Shown here: positions 39,000-52,052 of the stretch, in pieces
Position numbering within the stretch: the first letter of the stretch is position 1
Layout of the letters: each line of letters starts with the position of its first letter
From: Datnioides undecimradiatus
Taxonomy: Eukaryota > Chordata > Actinopteri > Lobotiformes > Datnioididae
NCBI GenBank assembly: GCA_008933995.1
Contig: WARS01000014.1
Location: 2,899,192 to 2,963,191, forward strand
Direction: 5' to 3'
DNA: 64,000 bases
The notes under the pieces: generated by a model
The model's database searches: none
What the model was told of the DNA's origin: nothing
Seen by the model: only the letters and a program-made list of their open reading frames with translations
Translations under genes and position numbers: made by a program

Positions 39000-39260
39000 C
39001 TCCCAAAAAGGAGTGAAATTAATTAAATTCTGGATGAGACAAAGGCTCAGGACATAAAGGGCTGCTGTTAGCATTTTTCTAGCCCATTGATTCCTTGTTA
39101 CTACTGCACATTATGGCCCCCTGAACCCTCATAAATCAATTCATACCCTATTGTCCTTTTCAGAAGGCTCTCTTCACTGTTGGCTCTAACATGGCCGAGG
39201 TGACAATAATCTATTGTTTCAGTTTAAAGCTCAGCGCTGCACCTCAGACCCATGGCCACA
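39000..39260. promoter_or_regulatory. Enhancer-like block with SOX-type inverted site pair
   Basis: Contains GAAATTAATTAAATTC (about 39016), CCCATTGATTCC, and at 39203-39217 ACAATAATCTATTGT, an exact inverted repeat of ACAATA/TATTGT. SOX factors recognise ACAAT-type cores, and SoxE proteins are known to bind such facing pairs as dimers with a few nt between. Binding here is inferred. Confidence 0.3.
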
Positions 39261-42200
39261 GAGGCCAGCAGGATGTATGTGCTGCCTGCAGGGAGCAAGG
39301 GGGGGTTACTGAGCAGTGGCTGACACACAAGGGTTGAGCTCTGCAACATAGGGAATCCATCTTTGTCTTTATGAGGGATACACACACTGTACCATAAACT
39401 TAGAACCTGCTGCTGAACTCGAGCTGCTTAAAATATCTGGATCTGGAGTCGTCTAAAGGGATTATGAGAAACAGGTGAGGGGGAGAAAATCAGTAAGTAA
39501 AGCCTCAAATAAATGCATTAAGTGGTAAATGAAAAGTGATTCTCGACTCTGTGCTTTCTGGGGTTGTTGGAGTGTATTTAATTGAAAACTGTTTAACAGA
39601 AACATTAAAATGCATCATTTCTCTGTCTGCTGCGCTTTTTGTTTCTCCATCATTGTAGCTTTAAATGTCCCCCGAGGTATCTGTTTGGTTGGATTATGAT
39701 TTGTTTTCACAATTTAGTTTATCAAAAGGTTCTGAAAAATGAAACTCACGTGCCAAACATACAAAGCTGGCAGCTAAAATAACATGTTATTAAAAAAGAA
39801 ACAAAGCCTCAGTTTCAGGAAATATCAGGTAAACTGGAAAAACTCTTCACAGCAAGACAGGTTTTGGTAATGGCCAGGAGGTTTGTACTGCTGGTCTGGC
39901 ATCATGTGTGGCACTGCATGCATGAAACGTACATTTCTAGTTTACTGAACACATTTAAAGATGGGCATATGGTTCATGCACAAATGTTCTGGGTCTAATC
40001 AATCAAATAGCAAGTAACATTTCAATCATTTCAACTTTAACTTCAAGTGCACGCGTGAGTGTGAATGAATGACAATGTGTTACAGACCGTGACCAGAGAA
40101 AAATCAAGAAAAGAAAAACAAAAAAGCATTTCTCAGAGCAGCATTGTTTACCATGGGGTAATAACCAGACTCCAGATCGATTCCAACTGGTCGGTGGACT
40201 GACATTAAGTAGACCAGTGAAGCAGCTAGTTAGACACCAGAGCTTAGCCTGAGACCATTTTATAGCACCAGGGGGCTGAACTAGCAGCATACTGTACATG
40301 TTTTCTTTGATGACACACACAAGACGTTTTTTTTTCAGATTGCTTTTCCAAGATCTTTATTTAAATTTGTTTTATACAACTAAACAATTAAATTTTGAAG
40401 TTGCTTTCAGAAAGGCAGCTCCGAGCTTTCAACAAACCTAGACCCAAAGGAGAAAAAAGGGGCAGAGTCAAATATATTTATAAAGCACTTTAAGCACAAT
40501 GTGTTGATCAAAAACAGGCTTGTCAGACCGGTAACAGACATGTTGTGCGCTGAATATTATGTGTTTTCAGGCAGGCAGGAGGCCTACACCAAATTTCAGA
40601 CCACCAACCCAAAGCAATTGTGCTCTGGAAGCAGTCGGGAGCCTCTCTGTCCTGATTTGCATGCTGATTCTTCATCTGCTCGCCAAATTTGAACATAATA
40701 ACTCTTTGATCAATCAATCAGCAGCCATAATTTCATTTGGAGGTTGGTGTTGCACCAAAAACATTTTTGCAACCTTTTCCCTACTGTGGTAGGCTCATAA
40801 TTACAGCTAAAATAGGCAGTTTTCCCCCACTATCTATCACTCACTCGTTTTCACTTTATAAGTAATGATCTAAAATACAGAGCCAGATGCAGACCCACTC
40901 AATGACATTCAGAAACTTTGAAAAAATGGGAACCTTTTGCTAGGAAAGAAGCACTTAATTGAGCTCCTGTTCAAAAAGCACCTTTCATCGCTCAAAGTGC
41001 ACCTATAAGAGAACTGGCTGTTCCATTTTACTTCCCTCACATGCCTCATGCATGCTGTGCGGTTCGATCTCTTGATGACAGTAATACCCGGTTGGGTCTT
41101 TGACTTGCAAAGGTGTTGTCGGCCTGGAGATATTGGTGTGGGAAGGTGCCACAGAGCACCGACAGGTCAGACAGGGCCAACAGTAGCCTGACAGCAGTCT
41201 GTGGGCACAGCTGTAGGCACTCCTCTAAAGGTCATCCTGGTCTGACTATGCACCCCATCACACTCCATCTCTGAACGCTGTGTCCGTAGACTGACATATG
41301 ATGTTGCCCTTTTTTTATATTTACAGCCGCCTATATAGTTATTATCCACGCACATGGGATTTCATTTGATCCATGCCTTTCCTTGAAACAAAGTAACATG
41401 GTTGTGAAAATCCCTCAGCATTATATCTTTCTCTCTGGCCCTGTTTTTTAGGCATTTTAATTAATAACAAACCGTACTGGAGATTGTGCCGCACATTTCC
41501 AGTGCATGTGCAGAGACTCTTCAAAAGTAGCTTTTTTCTTTAATTTCTACACCCTCAACATATCTAGTTTTAATGTCACTCTTTTAAACATAGGCGTTTT
41601 TAAACAGTCACCAATGTGCAGTTCTGTCACACACAGCAGAAATCTATAAGGAAGAGGAAGACCCCATCATTTGCTGCACCGGTCAAAACACACTGCAGCC
41701 AACACCTCCATCTGCGGTTCTTGTGCTATTTGTACAACAGGACGCAGAGTCACAGCTTTATTCAGCCTCCACACGCTTTTCTAGAGAGACAAATTGCTGC
41801 TATATACAAAGCTATTTCTATTCCTCTCTAAGCCGCGCATACAGTGCAGAGCGAAGACAACCACGTCCCCTGAGGTTTGTCAAAAAGCATTCCTGGTAAT
41901 ACACTGAGGCAGAACTACCTGTAGATGATGCTTGTGGCATGGTGAGGGAAAAGAGGTCAACGGAAAAGTAAATTACACCACTAAATAACTACTGGATAGC
42001 AGTAAACATTATAGATTAATAATGCCCGGTGCTGTTAAAGGAGCACAGGGTCCTCTGCATTAGATTGCCACCTATAGCACACAGCTCTAACTATGACATA
42101 CTGTAGCGTAAGGCCAGTGTGACATACCAAATGGGCCACAAGGTATGCAGACCTTCTGGGGAAATGATGCTTCACTCCGTGTCTATATGGTTGATTTAGA

Positions 42201-42998
42201 GCTGATGGTGCACAATAAACCAAATAGCCATGAATTACTTTCCTCAACAGCCACAAGCACCTGTTGTTGCAATAACAACGCAACAGACACATCTGGCTGT
42301 TGCATGTCTAAAGAAAGTGACGGTAATGAGCAGCAAACTAAGCACATTGGCACATGATAGTTTAGTACAAAAAAATAATAAAAACAAATTTTCCTGTCCT
42401 GCCTGTTAATGGATGGATAATAACAAGACTCCATGAGCTGTAAAAGCCTTTTAGTGGCCCCTCGAGGATGCAGTGTCCGTTAAATGCCACAATATGAAAG
42501 TGCTTAATGAATAAATTTAATAAATGGAGGACATCAGTACAGTCCCAAAAGACAGTTCAACCTCTGGGGACCATGAATATCTGCAGTGAATTTAATGGCA
42601 GTTCAACCAGTTTTAACCTGAAGTTGGCACCACAGGAAAATGTAAAAGGTTCATCCTCTGCAGAGAACTAAATGCATTTCATGGCAGTTTGTCCTTTAGA
42701 GTAACAAGTGGGTGTCACTTCTTGCAGAGCGATATGGACCAAAGGTGGTGCTTGGGTGTCAAAGGTCATAAAAACTCTAAGGCCATGAATATGTGAGAAG
42801 TGGTTTGATTTTAAAGTGGACAGCGTGTTAGTCAAGTTGAGATCTTGAATACCTGATTCAAATTTCTTGCCACTGTGGCTAAAACATCAAAGCCTTTCAG
42901 CCCTGCTACAAAGGGTTAATGCATGTTGACAGTAAGGATGTTGTTCTGAAAGTGCAGCGGCTTTATTCTTGATTCATCATACTTTCGGTATACTAAAC

Positions 42999-43018
42999 AA
43001 AAAAAACAAAAAAAAAAA
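42999..43018. repeat. Interrupted poly(A) tract
   Basis: A-rich with a single C interruption. Confidence 0.75.
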
Positions 43019-43738
43019 CCTGTTCCTGTTTATAACAGCAGTGGGTGCATTATTTTTAATCACCAAGAGAGCTGCCGTCTGTCAAAGGATTATTACTGCT
43101 ATTACACCTGTGTGGGATTCATTTACGGTTTAAAGGCCAAACAAACATTCTTTTGGCACAAAGAGTCAGTTCTGTATTTGTTGTGAGTAAAAAGTTCTTG
43201 TTTTTTTTCATTTCCAGCATTTATATATCACATTATATGCGTAGAAATGAGACAAATGTGGGTACCTTTTTAACTTATTCTATTGTTAGTATATTATAGT
43301 ACATAGTAGTATATTAAATGTTGTGGAAATAATGCATACTAGATTTGAAATTACATACCACAGCTAGAGACCTTATTTTAGCAATACCCTTTTCTCATTT
43401 CCTTGATATTGATTTCACAATGATTTCTGTCATAAAGGCCGATGGTGTGATTTTCCATTAGCATTATTTCGTTAAAAGAAAAAAAAAAGAAAGTACACTC
43501 TCCAAAGCTGCATGTCCATCTGAATGCGTGTGCTCCCTGCTGTTGTCACCACCCTGCAGATGTTTCATGTAAAAGCAATTTCTATTTCAGGCATCCTAGG
43601 AGTCGAGCTAATTTAACCAGCTGGAGAGAAAGAGCCAGCATGAGGAAAGGACGTAAGGTTAAGCAGATAATGTGTTTGCAATACCAAGCTGTCATCCATT
43701 TCTTCTCCACTGTTGTTCTTTTGTTTGTTTGTTTTAAG

Positions 43739-43855
43739 TTTTCTAGCGGGCCTTTACATTCCCAATTTCCACGCTCTGCGGTGCTGTCGGAGCCGGCCAC
43801 TGATCGGGGCGAGGCTAAGATCACCACGGCCAAGGGCACGTCCGCCCGCCTGTGA
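43739..43855 (+). CDS. Candidate 3'-terminal coding exon or small membrane-protein ORF, unknown
   Basis: A T-rich tract (43701-43736) ends in TTTTAAG, a plausible acceptor. The following 38 codons stay open to TGA at 43853-43855 and read FSSGPLHSQFPRSAV then LSEPATDRGEAKITTAKG and TSARL. The last 23 codons are strongly G/C at third positions, unlike the flanks. An AATAAA lies at 44208-44213, about 350 nt beyond the stop, as expected for a last exon. Alternatively, the same frame is open without splicing from ATG at 43640, giving a 71-aa product with a basic N-terminus and one hydrophobic segment (about residues 18-33, translated from the T-rich tract). A 62-nt exon-like unit just upstream (43591-43652: TATTTCAG acceptor, GAC|GTAAGG donor) is not phase-compatible. 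No family recognised. Confidence 0.3.
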   Translation, partial: FSSGPLHSQFPRSAVLSEPATDRGEAKITTAKGTSARL

Positions 43856-44207
43856 CTCCACTGTCAGCACTAATGCATTCAGGGCAGAGCTACATGCTTT
43901 TTCAGGTGTGTCACGGGCTGCAGCGTCAGCAGATTGTAATCAAATCCAATCTGGTATTAAAAGACGATCTTGACACTTGACTCCATCAAAAGAAAACAGG
44001 GAAAGTTAGTGGGTATAATATGATTGCGGACAAGTCCTCGATGATCTTCCTGCCTCTGGTCACCTTATAAAACTTAATATGGATTGCACACTAGATTCAA
44101 CCCTTTTGTATGGAGTCAGTAATAATCCTTTGATCTGCACCTCGACGCAGTAACCATGCTCTCTGTGTGAAGCGTTGATGCTTGATTTCCACCGCTGTTT
44201 GAATGTG

Positions 44208-44213
44208 AATAAA
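44208..44213 (+). promoter_or_regulatory. AATAAA polyadenylation-like signal
   Basis: Canonical hexamer about 350 nt downstream of the stop codon of the plus-strand exon candidate at 43739-43855. Such hexamers are common by chance in AT-rich DNA, so it only supports that candidate. Confidence 0.25.
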
Positions 44214-44661
44214 ATCCGACAACACAACACAACATACATAACTCCCCCATTACGCATTCAACAATATGAATGCATGTACCGTATGTCTCCAAGGGAGGCT
44301 GCGCACCTGATTTGGCAACCTTCATAGATATTCCCGCTGTCACATCGACTTCTCACTTAAAAAGCACTTTGAGAAGACTCAGTCATGCAGGCGTGTATGA
44401 AACTGGCCTTAAATCTCAGTCACTGCTCAGCAAGAAAGTGTTAAGCATTCATCTGCGCTCTCATTCATGTATTCATTCAGATGCACAGTGTCACCTTAAA
44501 GGGAGAAACTGAATTCAGAAGAAAATCAATATGATAAACTGCTACTTGTTTTGTCCCTAAATTGTTTCAGTTTGGAAATCGATATAGGAGCCAGAGCCAT
44601 TCATCACCGTTTGAGAGAAGTGGGAGCCCCATGGGAAAATATTAGGGCCTCCATGTGGAGC

Positions 44662-44678
44662 AAAAAAAAAAAAAAAAA
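44662..44678. repeat. Poly(A) run
   Basis: 17 A. The minus-strand 140-codon ORF here (44557-44979) reads through it as a Phe run and is not credible. Confidence 0.8.
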
Positions 44679-44929
44679 CTGAAAATGCAATGGGTGTTAG
44701 TGTGCGGTGGGTGAAAAGGGAGGTAAGCTCATGGCAGGCGGGGAGAGGAATAAGGACTAAAGACAAAGGGAATAAACACAGAGGGGAAGAAAAAAGAGTG
44801 GGAAGAGGAGCATTGTAAGATGCTTCTGTGTCTCCGTCCTCCCCCTCTCTTTCTCTCTGAAGGATGGATGATGTGCAGGGGTTTATCAGACTCTGACAGA
44901 CACAATAAAAAATAACCTTCCCAGTGTGG

Positions 44930-45010
44930 GGCCTGCTCAAATTAATACAGTGCAGCGGGCGACGTCTGAGCCGGGTCATTAGGGGCCGCTGACAGCGTCA
45001 TTAAGACAAT
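44930..45010. promoter_or_regulatory. Conserved-noncoding-element-like block
   Basis: A mixed GC/AT block with TCAAATTAATACAG, GGGTCATTAGGGGCC and GCGTCATTAAGACAATGG. Texture resembles a conserved enhancer core; unproven. Confidence 0.22.
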
Positions 45011-45528
45011 GGGCAGATTATAGCGGTTACATGTGACAAAGTGCCGATGTGGACTCTGCCATGTTCCTGGGTTGACCTTTGGTGAGCATCATCCTGACTC
45101 TGTAAATCAGGATGGAAGGTTAAAAAAAAAAAGGGAGGGCATACCGTTAGTGCTTATTATGACAACGGTACACCGATGTCTTTTATTGTCACAGCTTATT
45201 ATGGCTTATTGCTGTTCTCTAAAGATGTGGAGAATAATTTAGCATGCCAGAATCCACTTAAAATGTTGTTGGTGCGCTTCTGTTTAATAAATGACATTGT
45301 GAATCAAGCATCAGAATGGCATTTAAAACCTATAAAAATGCTTATGTCTCCATCTCAAACATTCAAACGGCATATTATGTTTGAATCTACTGCAGGCGGT
45401 GGGTGCTGTAAAATTAGACTTCACTGCTTCGCTGATTGTCTTCACCGTAGTTATATCTCAGATGGTTAAAGAGAAAGAGGTTAATTCAGGAGAACTGTGA
45501 TTTGAATTTAAATCAACTGTTAGTAAAG

Positions 45529-45547
45529 GAGTACAACTGTTGTACTC
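45529..45547. repeat. Near-perfect palindrome, 9-bp arms
   Basis: GAGTACAAC-T-GTTGTACTC: exact 9-bp inverted repeat around one base. Confidence 0.85.
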
Positions 45548-46638
45548 ACTGTGACCTTTTGTTACAGTGTTAATTAGAGGAACTTTTGACAACTAATGCC
45601 CAGTCGTATTATAGACAATGCAAAAATGTTTCGCTTGCTGTTTTTGCTCATCATCAACTTCTAATTTAGCAGGATATCATTATGCATCCATTTTGCATAC
45701 ACTTTAAAGAATATATACAGTGTACTCGTCTGCACAAGCAAACTGTTGAAGTTCAAGAAAGTGCATTGAATTGCCATGAAACGAGGCATCTCATTCTTAG
45801 GAGAAGTGATATTCATGCTTGGAGGAACTTAATTAGATGCTGTGGTGTTTACGATCGTACTGTGTTAACACCTTCACAGGTCAAAATCCAGCACCATATT
45901 TGGCATGAACTCCAATAAAGTGCAGTAAAAAGCGTCACGAACTGGCATATGTTTTCCCTCAGGGCTTGATTTTACACAGAACATAGAAAATATCACAAGC
46001 GCTTTGCTGTGTGTTGGAAACAAACACATTCAATCCAGTAGAAAGACAGCGAGGATCTCTATTGGTTTTACCTATTAAATGCACCTCAGTCATGACTGGG
46101 AGATTTAGATGAAGACAGGTCCTGTGTAAAACTAATCCAACCACAAGTCTGCCAGGCCAGGTGAAATCTAAACAATACAAGTATGAGTCATTAAATGCAC
46201 CGCAGCTTTTGTACACAGACCGTAACAGGTGATGTGTAGTAGCACAACCAGCCATGAAATTAGACTTCTAGTACACCGATTTCAAAATGTAAGAATATCA
46301 AACCCCAAGTGTGTTACATCATCAGTGTGTACGATGCACACAGCTGTAGACACTGAGAAACAGTGTGAGTTCAACATGATAGGAACAAATCATACATGAA
46401 CACAACGGGTGGGTGATTAGCTGACTTGTTCCCTTTTTTCACCAAAGTTACTTCATGTATGAGTTTTTTTAAACACAGGTAAACACACTAAAAACAGGCA
46501 ACTGACTCTTTCACGCTGCTAATAAATGCTAATGACGTCCTGTGTTTTTTTTCTGGTGCATCACATTCACCATCATGACCAATGTCAAACTCCCTAGAAA
46601 AGAGGTTTACAGTAGAGAGCAATGTGAAGGTTGGGAGT

Positions 46639-46671
46639 GATCTCTTACTTCACGATATGAAGTAAGAGATC
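46639..46671. repeat. Perfect inverted repeat, 14-bp arms, 5-nt loop
   Basis: GATCTCTTACTTCA (46639-46652) and TGAAGTAAGAGATC (46658-46671) are exact reverse complements around CGATA. The 28 paired bases match without mismatch. Arms are too short for a standard microRNA precursor (about 22 bp or more), so this is a cruciform/hairpin or recent inverted duplication rather than a called RNA gene. Confidence 0.9.
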
Positions 46672-49600
46672 CATTCATTGTTCTCACAGAGTGTAAACGG
46701 CACTAACGTCGCCGGTTAATCAGCTGTTTCCATATTAGTGTTTTTTTGTGTAGGGCAGAGAATTTTAAAACCAGTGCTGTATCTACCACTGACAAAACTA
46801 TAAACTTTTGTAAATTTGGCCACTTAATACTGACAGAAGGAAAACTTTTCCACCAAACAGTAACAGTTTTATTACTAATGTTTTGTTTTTGGGGCTCATT
46901 CTAATTTTTTTAGACTATAGTCAAAAAAATAAGAGGCTACAGGTGTGTAAGCCACTCTGTGAGGCTGTGTTGCTGAATGCTAACTTCAGCAACTCACATG
47001 ATCACGTTAATGACATTTGTGATTGTTAAGCATCTGACTAAATTCACTTCTTAAGGTTTGTTCCCAATTTGGTGACAGTCAATCCAATAGTTCTTGTTGA
47101 GACATTGGATAAGAAATAAAAATGGCAACCTTGTGGCTGACGCTGAGAAAAGTCAAATCACCAAAGTCATTAGGCTTCATCATCTAGGGGTCATGAATAA
47201 AACAGGCCGTTGTAAGTGCTGTTATTCAGTTTGGATTTCTGTCTTATCAAGGTCATGATATTAAAGGTGTTGTGTTCACTGGAAGCCCTGACATTGCATT
47301 ACAAAATGCTGCAAAGGAAAAAAATAAAAACGTCTAGTCTTTCTTCCCCAGTGTCATTGTGTCGGATTCTCTCTGATTCAGGCGTTCAGCATTTTGTTCT
47401 GTGCATCTGTCACTGCTGCTTTGTCTGGCAGGTGAAACAGCAGCGATAAATAAAACACTGAGGTGGAGTGTTCACCCTGCTGTAAAGTACTGATCATGGA
47501 GTTCATTGCATCACTTTGGAGTGAGAGCAAACATGATTTCTCATCACCCGCTCTTCAGTTTTTTTCCGTGCAATGAGTGCTGAAAAAAAATCCATTTTGT
47601 ATAGATGCGGTTTGAAAGATTCATAAGCACATGAGAGCTTTGGATGACACCTATTCAACAAATATCAATCAAAAGAAGTAAGATATTTTATGATGACATG
47701 TTTTAGTAATCCAGCGCTGCTCTATGAAATATTGAAGGCAGAGGTATGTTGGTGTTGACTTTGATCACTGTCGGCCTTGCCTGTCTTCTGCAGCTCTTCT
47801 CTCTCTGTCAGACTAGATCAAAGCACACAGCAACATGTGTTTCAGGCCAGAGTTTCCCCCAGAACTCACATTCGCCTTGTTCTGCTTATCCACAACAATG
47901 ATGACTCCTTAAAATTCAGGGTGCCTCATGGACTTCATTAATTTATTTATTAGCCTGCCTCATGCTGCGTGTCACTCCGAAGAGGAGCCACTGGTGCACT
48001 CATGTTGACACTGGGACACGAGCTCTGATTTGTGACACTAGTCAATGGACCAACAGAGACGAGGGATTCCACGCAGACAAATTAAGCCATGCATTGTGCG
48101 GCAAGCTGTTCTCACAGAGCTGTTTTGTCGGAGTGAGAGTCAGACAGGAGGATTTAAATGACACCGGCACTGCAAAAATAACTCTTTGAACATAAAATAG
48201 CTCTCAGTTTATATTTGTGGGAGAAAAGACTTTCAAACAGGTTTTTTCGTCGTTTCTCTGCAACACAGACAAATAACTAAAAAGGCACTGAGTTCTAAAA
48301 ATTTATGGTTTGAAGCCAGTAAAAAATAGATTTACTGATGTTTGCATTGGGATTAAAGATAAACCCAGAAGACGTATTGTTGTGGAATAAATGTCAGCTC
48401 CACCGTTGTCTGCGCAAAAGCACAGCAACAACTGTTGCACACAGGGACGTAGTGAGGATTTCAGAAACACTGACGCCATTGCACCAACTGGTCCCCCACC
48501 AACCGAAGAAAGTGTTTATTTTGTTGTGCAATCTACAAAGCATATTAATGAAACTGTAAAAGATAAATAGTTATATGTACTGCACGCAAGTGAGAATTCA
48601 TTTGGAATAGATAAGTGTGCATGTGTGATGGCTTGTTATAGCGCAGCTATTCCTCCACTGTTGCATGAAGGTACCCCTTCATTAACATCACCAAACATGC
48701 TCCCAGTGTCTTTATTGGAATGGATTTTAAACTTGATGTGGAGATATTGTTACAATATTTTTTTTTATATAAAAACATGGTGACCCTGGGATTGTCAGTT
48801 GTTCAACTTGGTCTCTTTTTTAAAATTTTCAGTAGGTTTTTGTTCCTCCTGTGGCTTGGAGTGACAGGAGCAGAGTGTTTTGACTATTTATTCTATTGCA
48901 AGTCATTTTGACTCAGAGCCATAGCTCTTTCAACAGCAGAGTGTAGTTTTCACTCAGTGTGGTAGAAGGCTTGTCCTCTGCAGTCACCTAGTCATATGTA
49001 GTAATTCACTGTTTTATTTATAGTAAATATATTATATAGAGTATAGAGTTTAGATCATACACAAATATACATGCTTTTGTTTCTTATTACCATATCATAA
49101 TTTCCACTGTTTGAATTTAGTTGAGTTGTAATACTATTATTCATAGTACACATGGTTGGGAACCACGGCTAAAAGGATCAGACATGTGTATGCGCAGGAA
49201 AGACTGCTACACCAGTGCCCTGGAAAAGCATACATTGGTCTATTGGTTGGTCAGTTGTATCCAGCTCCCTAACGCTGATGTCTGTGCTTGATTATGGTGA
49301 CACTGTAAATATGCATGCCTCCGCCTTCACCTTTGTATGCTCTTCACTTAGACTGTGATATGTTCCTCACTCACCACTGAGTCTTAATGAAAAGGTGTGG
49401 TACTGCTTGCTTTCGAAGCAACAGGAGGGAGTTGCACTGTACATTATTCATCTATGAGACTTGACGGCCCCTGCCCTAAACACAGTACTGACAATGTCAC
49501 GCCAGAGGACATTTCAACCTAACTGAGCTTTGAAAAACCTTGTTTTCATACAAGTGGAATGAGTCAAAATTTTAAAATTAAAATCCCTAAATTATTTTGA

Positions 49601-51539
49601 TGATTTGACTCACAAGCATTTTAAAAAGTTTAAGTGGTAATAGTAACGGGATATAGTAATTGTTATGCACAAGTCTCACTTGAAAAGAGTTCTTAATCTC
49701 AGTGAGGCTTCATGTATGAATGTAGGAGTTTATAAAAACGAGAACAATCAAAGAAGCACAGTGCCCTAATTTAAATATTAACTCAATGAATTGTGTGTTA
49801 GCAGCAATGACGCATAATTTTATGATTTCACAACTAACTGAGGTAAAACTTTGACTTCAAAGCAATTTAAGGTAAAGGCTGAGAGTAAAATCAGATCAGG
49901 GTTCAGACTGGGATCCTCTCTACTATTGATGCAGCAAAGACGTGTAATGGCCGGAGTCTCAGCCAAGTGGCTCGGCGTGTCCGGAGTCTGGGAAGTGATT
50001 GAGAGGAACAAGGGTCCCAGGAGACGGAGCTCTAAGTAAGAGCGATTCTCTCTGCTCACTCAAAGTATAGACCACCATCCCGGTGACCTTCTGATAGCAT
50101 GTGGATGAAATTGGATGATTTCTTGCTGTGGCTGAAGAGGAGTGACAGGTGGCTGTGCTTCCAAGCCTGAAGGAGAGTCGGTCTACTCAATCCAGTCCCT
50201 GACTCCTGCCATCCACTCGTGTGCTCCCTTCCTTCACTGTGATCAGGAAACATCTCACAACATCATCACTTATTCATGGCCAGATATGAAGAGCTATATT
50301 TCAATCTCACTGGACATTTTGAGATGTTCCAATATATGCATTCGACTGCCCTAATTTGCAAATGTGATTTCATAAAAATGCAATTATATGTGCCACGTGA
50401 ACTCACGATAGTTCTTCATTTAAATCTAAGTGACACTGATGCTGCACTTCCAGGCATAATGTTTATGTATGTGGTTATTTCTTTTTGGTAATTACATGCC
50501 ATGTCTGTATTTGTGAATTTGTATTTTTATAGTTTTTTATCATTTGGTCATGAAGGCAGCAGGGCAGCTGCTGAAACGCAGGCGTTTCGGATTGATGGCG
50601 AAGCGACCCACAGACAGACGTATCATATTCAGCTTAAAGAGATTAACTTTTGACTTTTAAGAAAGCTCAAACAGGCTGGAATGTGTCAAGTCTTCCACGG
50701 TGCAGTCGTGAGCAAGAAAACCAAAGAACTGAGACTCTCTAATCTGTGATGACATGCTGATATACTGCTTGGAGCCGCTTCATTGACCATGAATGGGAAA
50801 CTGACTTTGTGTACTCACACAATGTTTGCCTGAAGTTTCACATCCAAGTGAGTTTTATATTGATAGTGCTATAAACTTTCAAAGCAGAAAATGTGCCCCA
50901 TTCCAGCAAAATAATTCTTAAAACTGTTGCCAACACGTTTTCCATCATGTGGAATCCATCTCTACGGAAACATCACAGGCGCACTCGCGTACACGCATTC
51001 ACACAAGAGTGTGCCGTACAGCCACACAAACCTACAGACAGACACTAACATAAATATACACACAGCCTCAGCAGTGACTCTCATTTTTTCCAGCCAGACA
51101 GAGCAGGAGTCTGACTCTGCATCCAGGTTGCCGTGGCTTCTCCAGACCTCTGGGAGACTCAGCTACCTGGGAGGAAAAAACACACTGCATACAAAACTGT
51201 TTCATCACTACCATCCTACTGGGTCAGCTGAGGCTGTTAACATGCGTATGCAAAACCATTCTTCCTGTGTTGTGTGCTAATATTGTACAAATGAGTCCTT
51301 GAGCATTGTATTTCTTCAAAGAAACATGGATGAGAAGAAGAATGGATTCACCTCTTTCCTCTGTCATCTTTGTTCTTAATTTGCTCAGCATTGTGGGTGT
51401 AAACCAGCTCACACTGGTGTTCTATTCACAGACAAAATAAAGAAAAAAAACCCCACTGAAATAATTAATGAATAAAGACCCTCAGGGAGGGCTTTTAAAT
51501 CTACATAATATCAAACCGTAGCTTTTTCTTTTTTAATAA

Positions 51540-51660
51540 CAAGGCGTATTGGGTTCTGTGATGTATTTCTTGCATGCCTAATTACTGAGATATGAATTAT
51601 CTTTCGTCCTTTGCAATTTAGTAAATAAATCCCGAGGGAGCTCATTTGAAGCAGGAAATA
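51540..51660. promoter_or_regulatory. Conserved-noncoding-element-like patch
   Basis: Contains GCATGCCTAATTACTGAG, ATGAATTATC and TTTGCAATTTAG with balanced composition. Low-confidence inference. Confidence 0.18.
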
Positions 51661-52052
51661 GGCCATATTTCTAAGTGGAGAAACCACCATGTGAACAAAG
51701 TTCCATAGGGGAAATGTGTAACCAAATCAGTCATGTAATGGAGGAAATCAAAGCACCACACAACCTTGTTTACTCAGAGGATGGTAGCTTGCAGTTTTGG
51801 TCAGACAGGAAGATAACTAGGCAACAGCTCCGTCACTAGTCTTCAAAATACACCAGCTGTTTAAAGGAAAGCAAAGTTAAAAGGGAAGATTATGAGAAGC
51901 AGAATAAGAAGATATTTTAGCAGAGATCAGTGTAAAAGAGGAAAGAGTTAAGCTTGCATGTTTGGGATAAACAATGAAGCAGGGGGAAGAGCTGTTCAAC
52001 AGCAGACAGAGGGGAGGTGGGGCAGTCCAAACAGAGCAGACCTATAGGTTGG

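Larger units (their letters stand above)
33294..43590. other. Long noncoding stretch, no gene supported
   Basis: AT-rich unique DNA containing AAAT and CT/CA arrays, GT-rich 34872-34916, T-run 35159-35184, an A-run near 36150, a SOX-like inverted pair at 39203 and an interrupted A-run at 42999-43018. GC-richer pockets at 34540-34740 and 35010-35100 have short open frames (for example an ATG in good context at 35018) but no splice-supported exon. The 105-codon minus ORF at 40003-40320 has no recognised domain. Confidence 0.5.
44214..52052. other. Noncoding stretch between the two exon candidates
   Basis: AT-rich unique DNA. It includes an A-run at 44662-44678, a purine-rich patch then CT-rich patch at 44700-44860, an enhancer-like block at 44930-45010, a near-palindrome at 45529, a 14-bp-arm hairpin at 46639, a T-run patch near 48757 and a TAATTA-bearing patch at 51540-51660. 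No splice-supported exon, RNA gene or transposon was recognised. If the flanking candidates are real, this would be the 3' intergenic space between convergent genes. Confidence 0.45.

Noticed and set aside
40003-40320. 105-codon minus-strand ORF that might belong to a dispersed repeat
   Set aside because: No family or splice site recognised; repeat membership could not be shown from a single copy.
44557-44979. 140-codon minus-strand ORF
   Set aside because: Reads a poly(A) run as Phe repeats and CT-rich DNA elsewhere; no family likeness.
46639-46671. MicroRNA precursor
   Set aside because: Arms of 14 bp with no extension are too short for a canonical pre-miRNA and no known seed was recognised.
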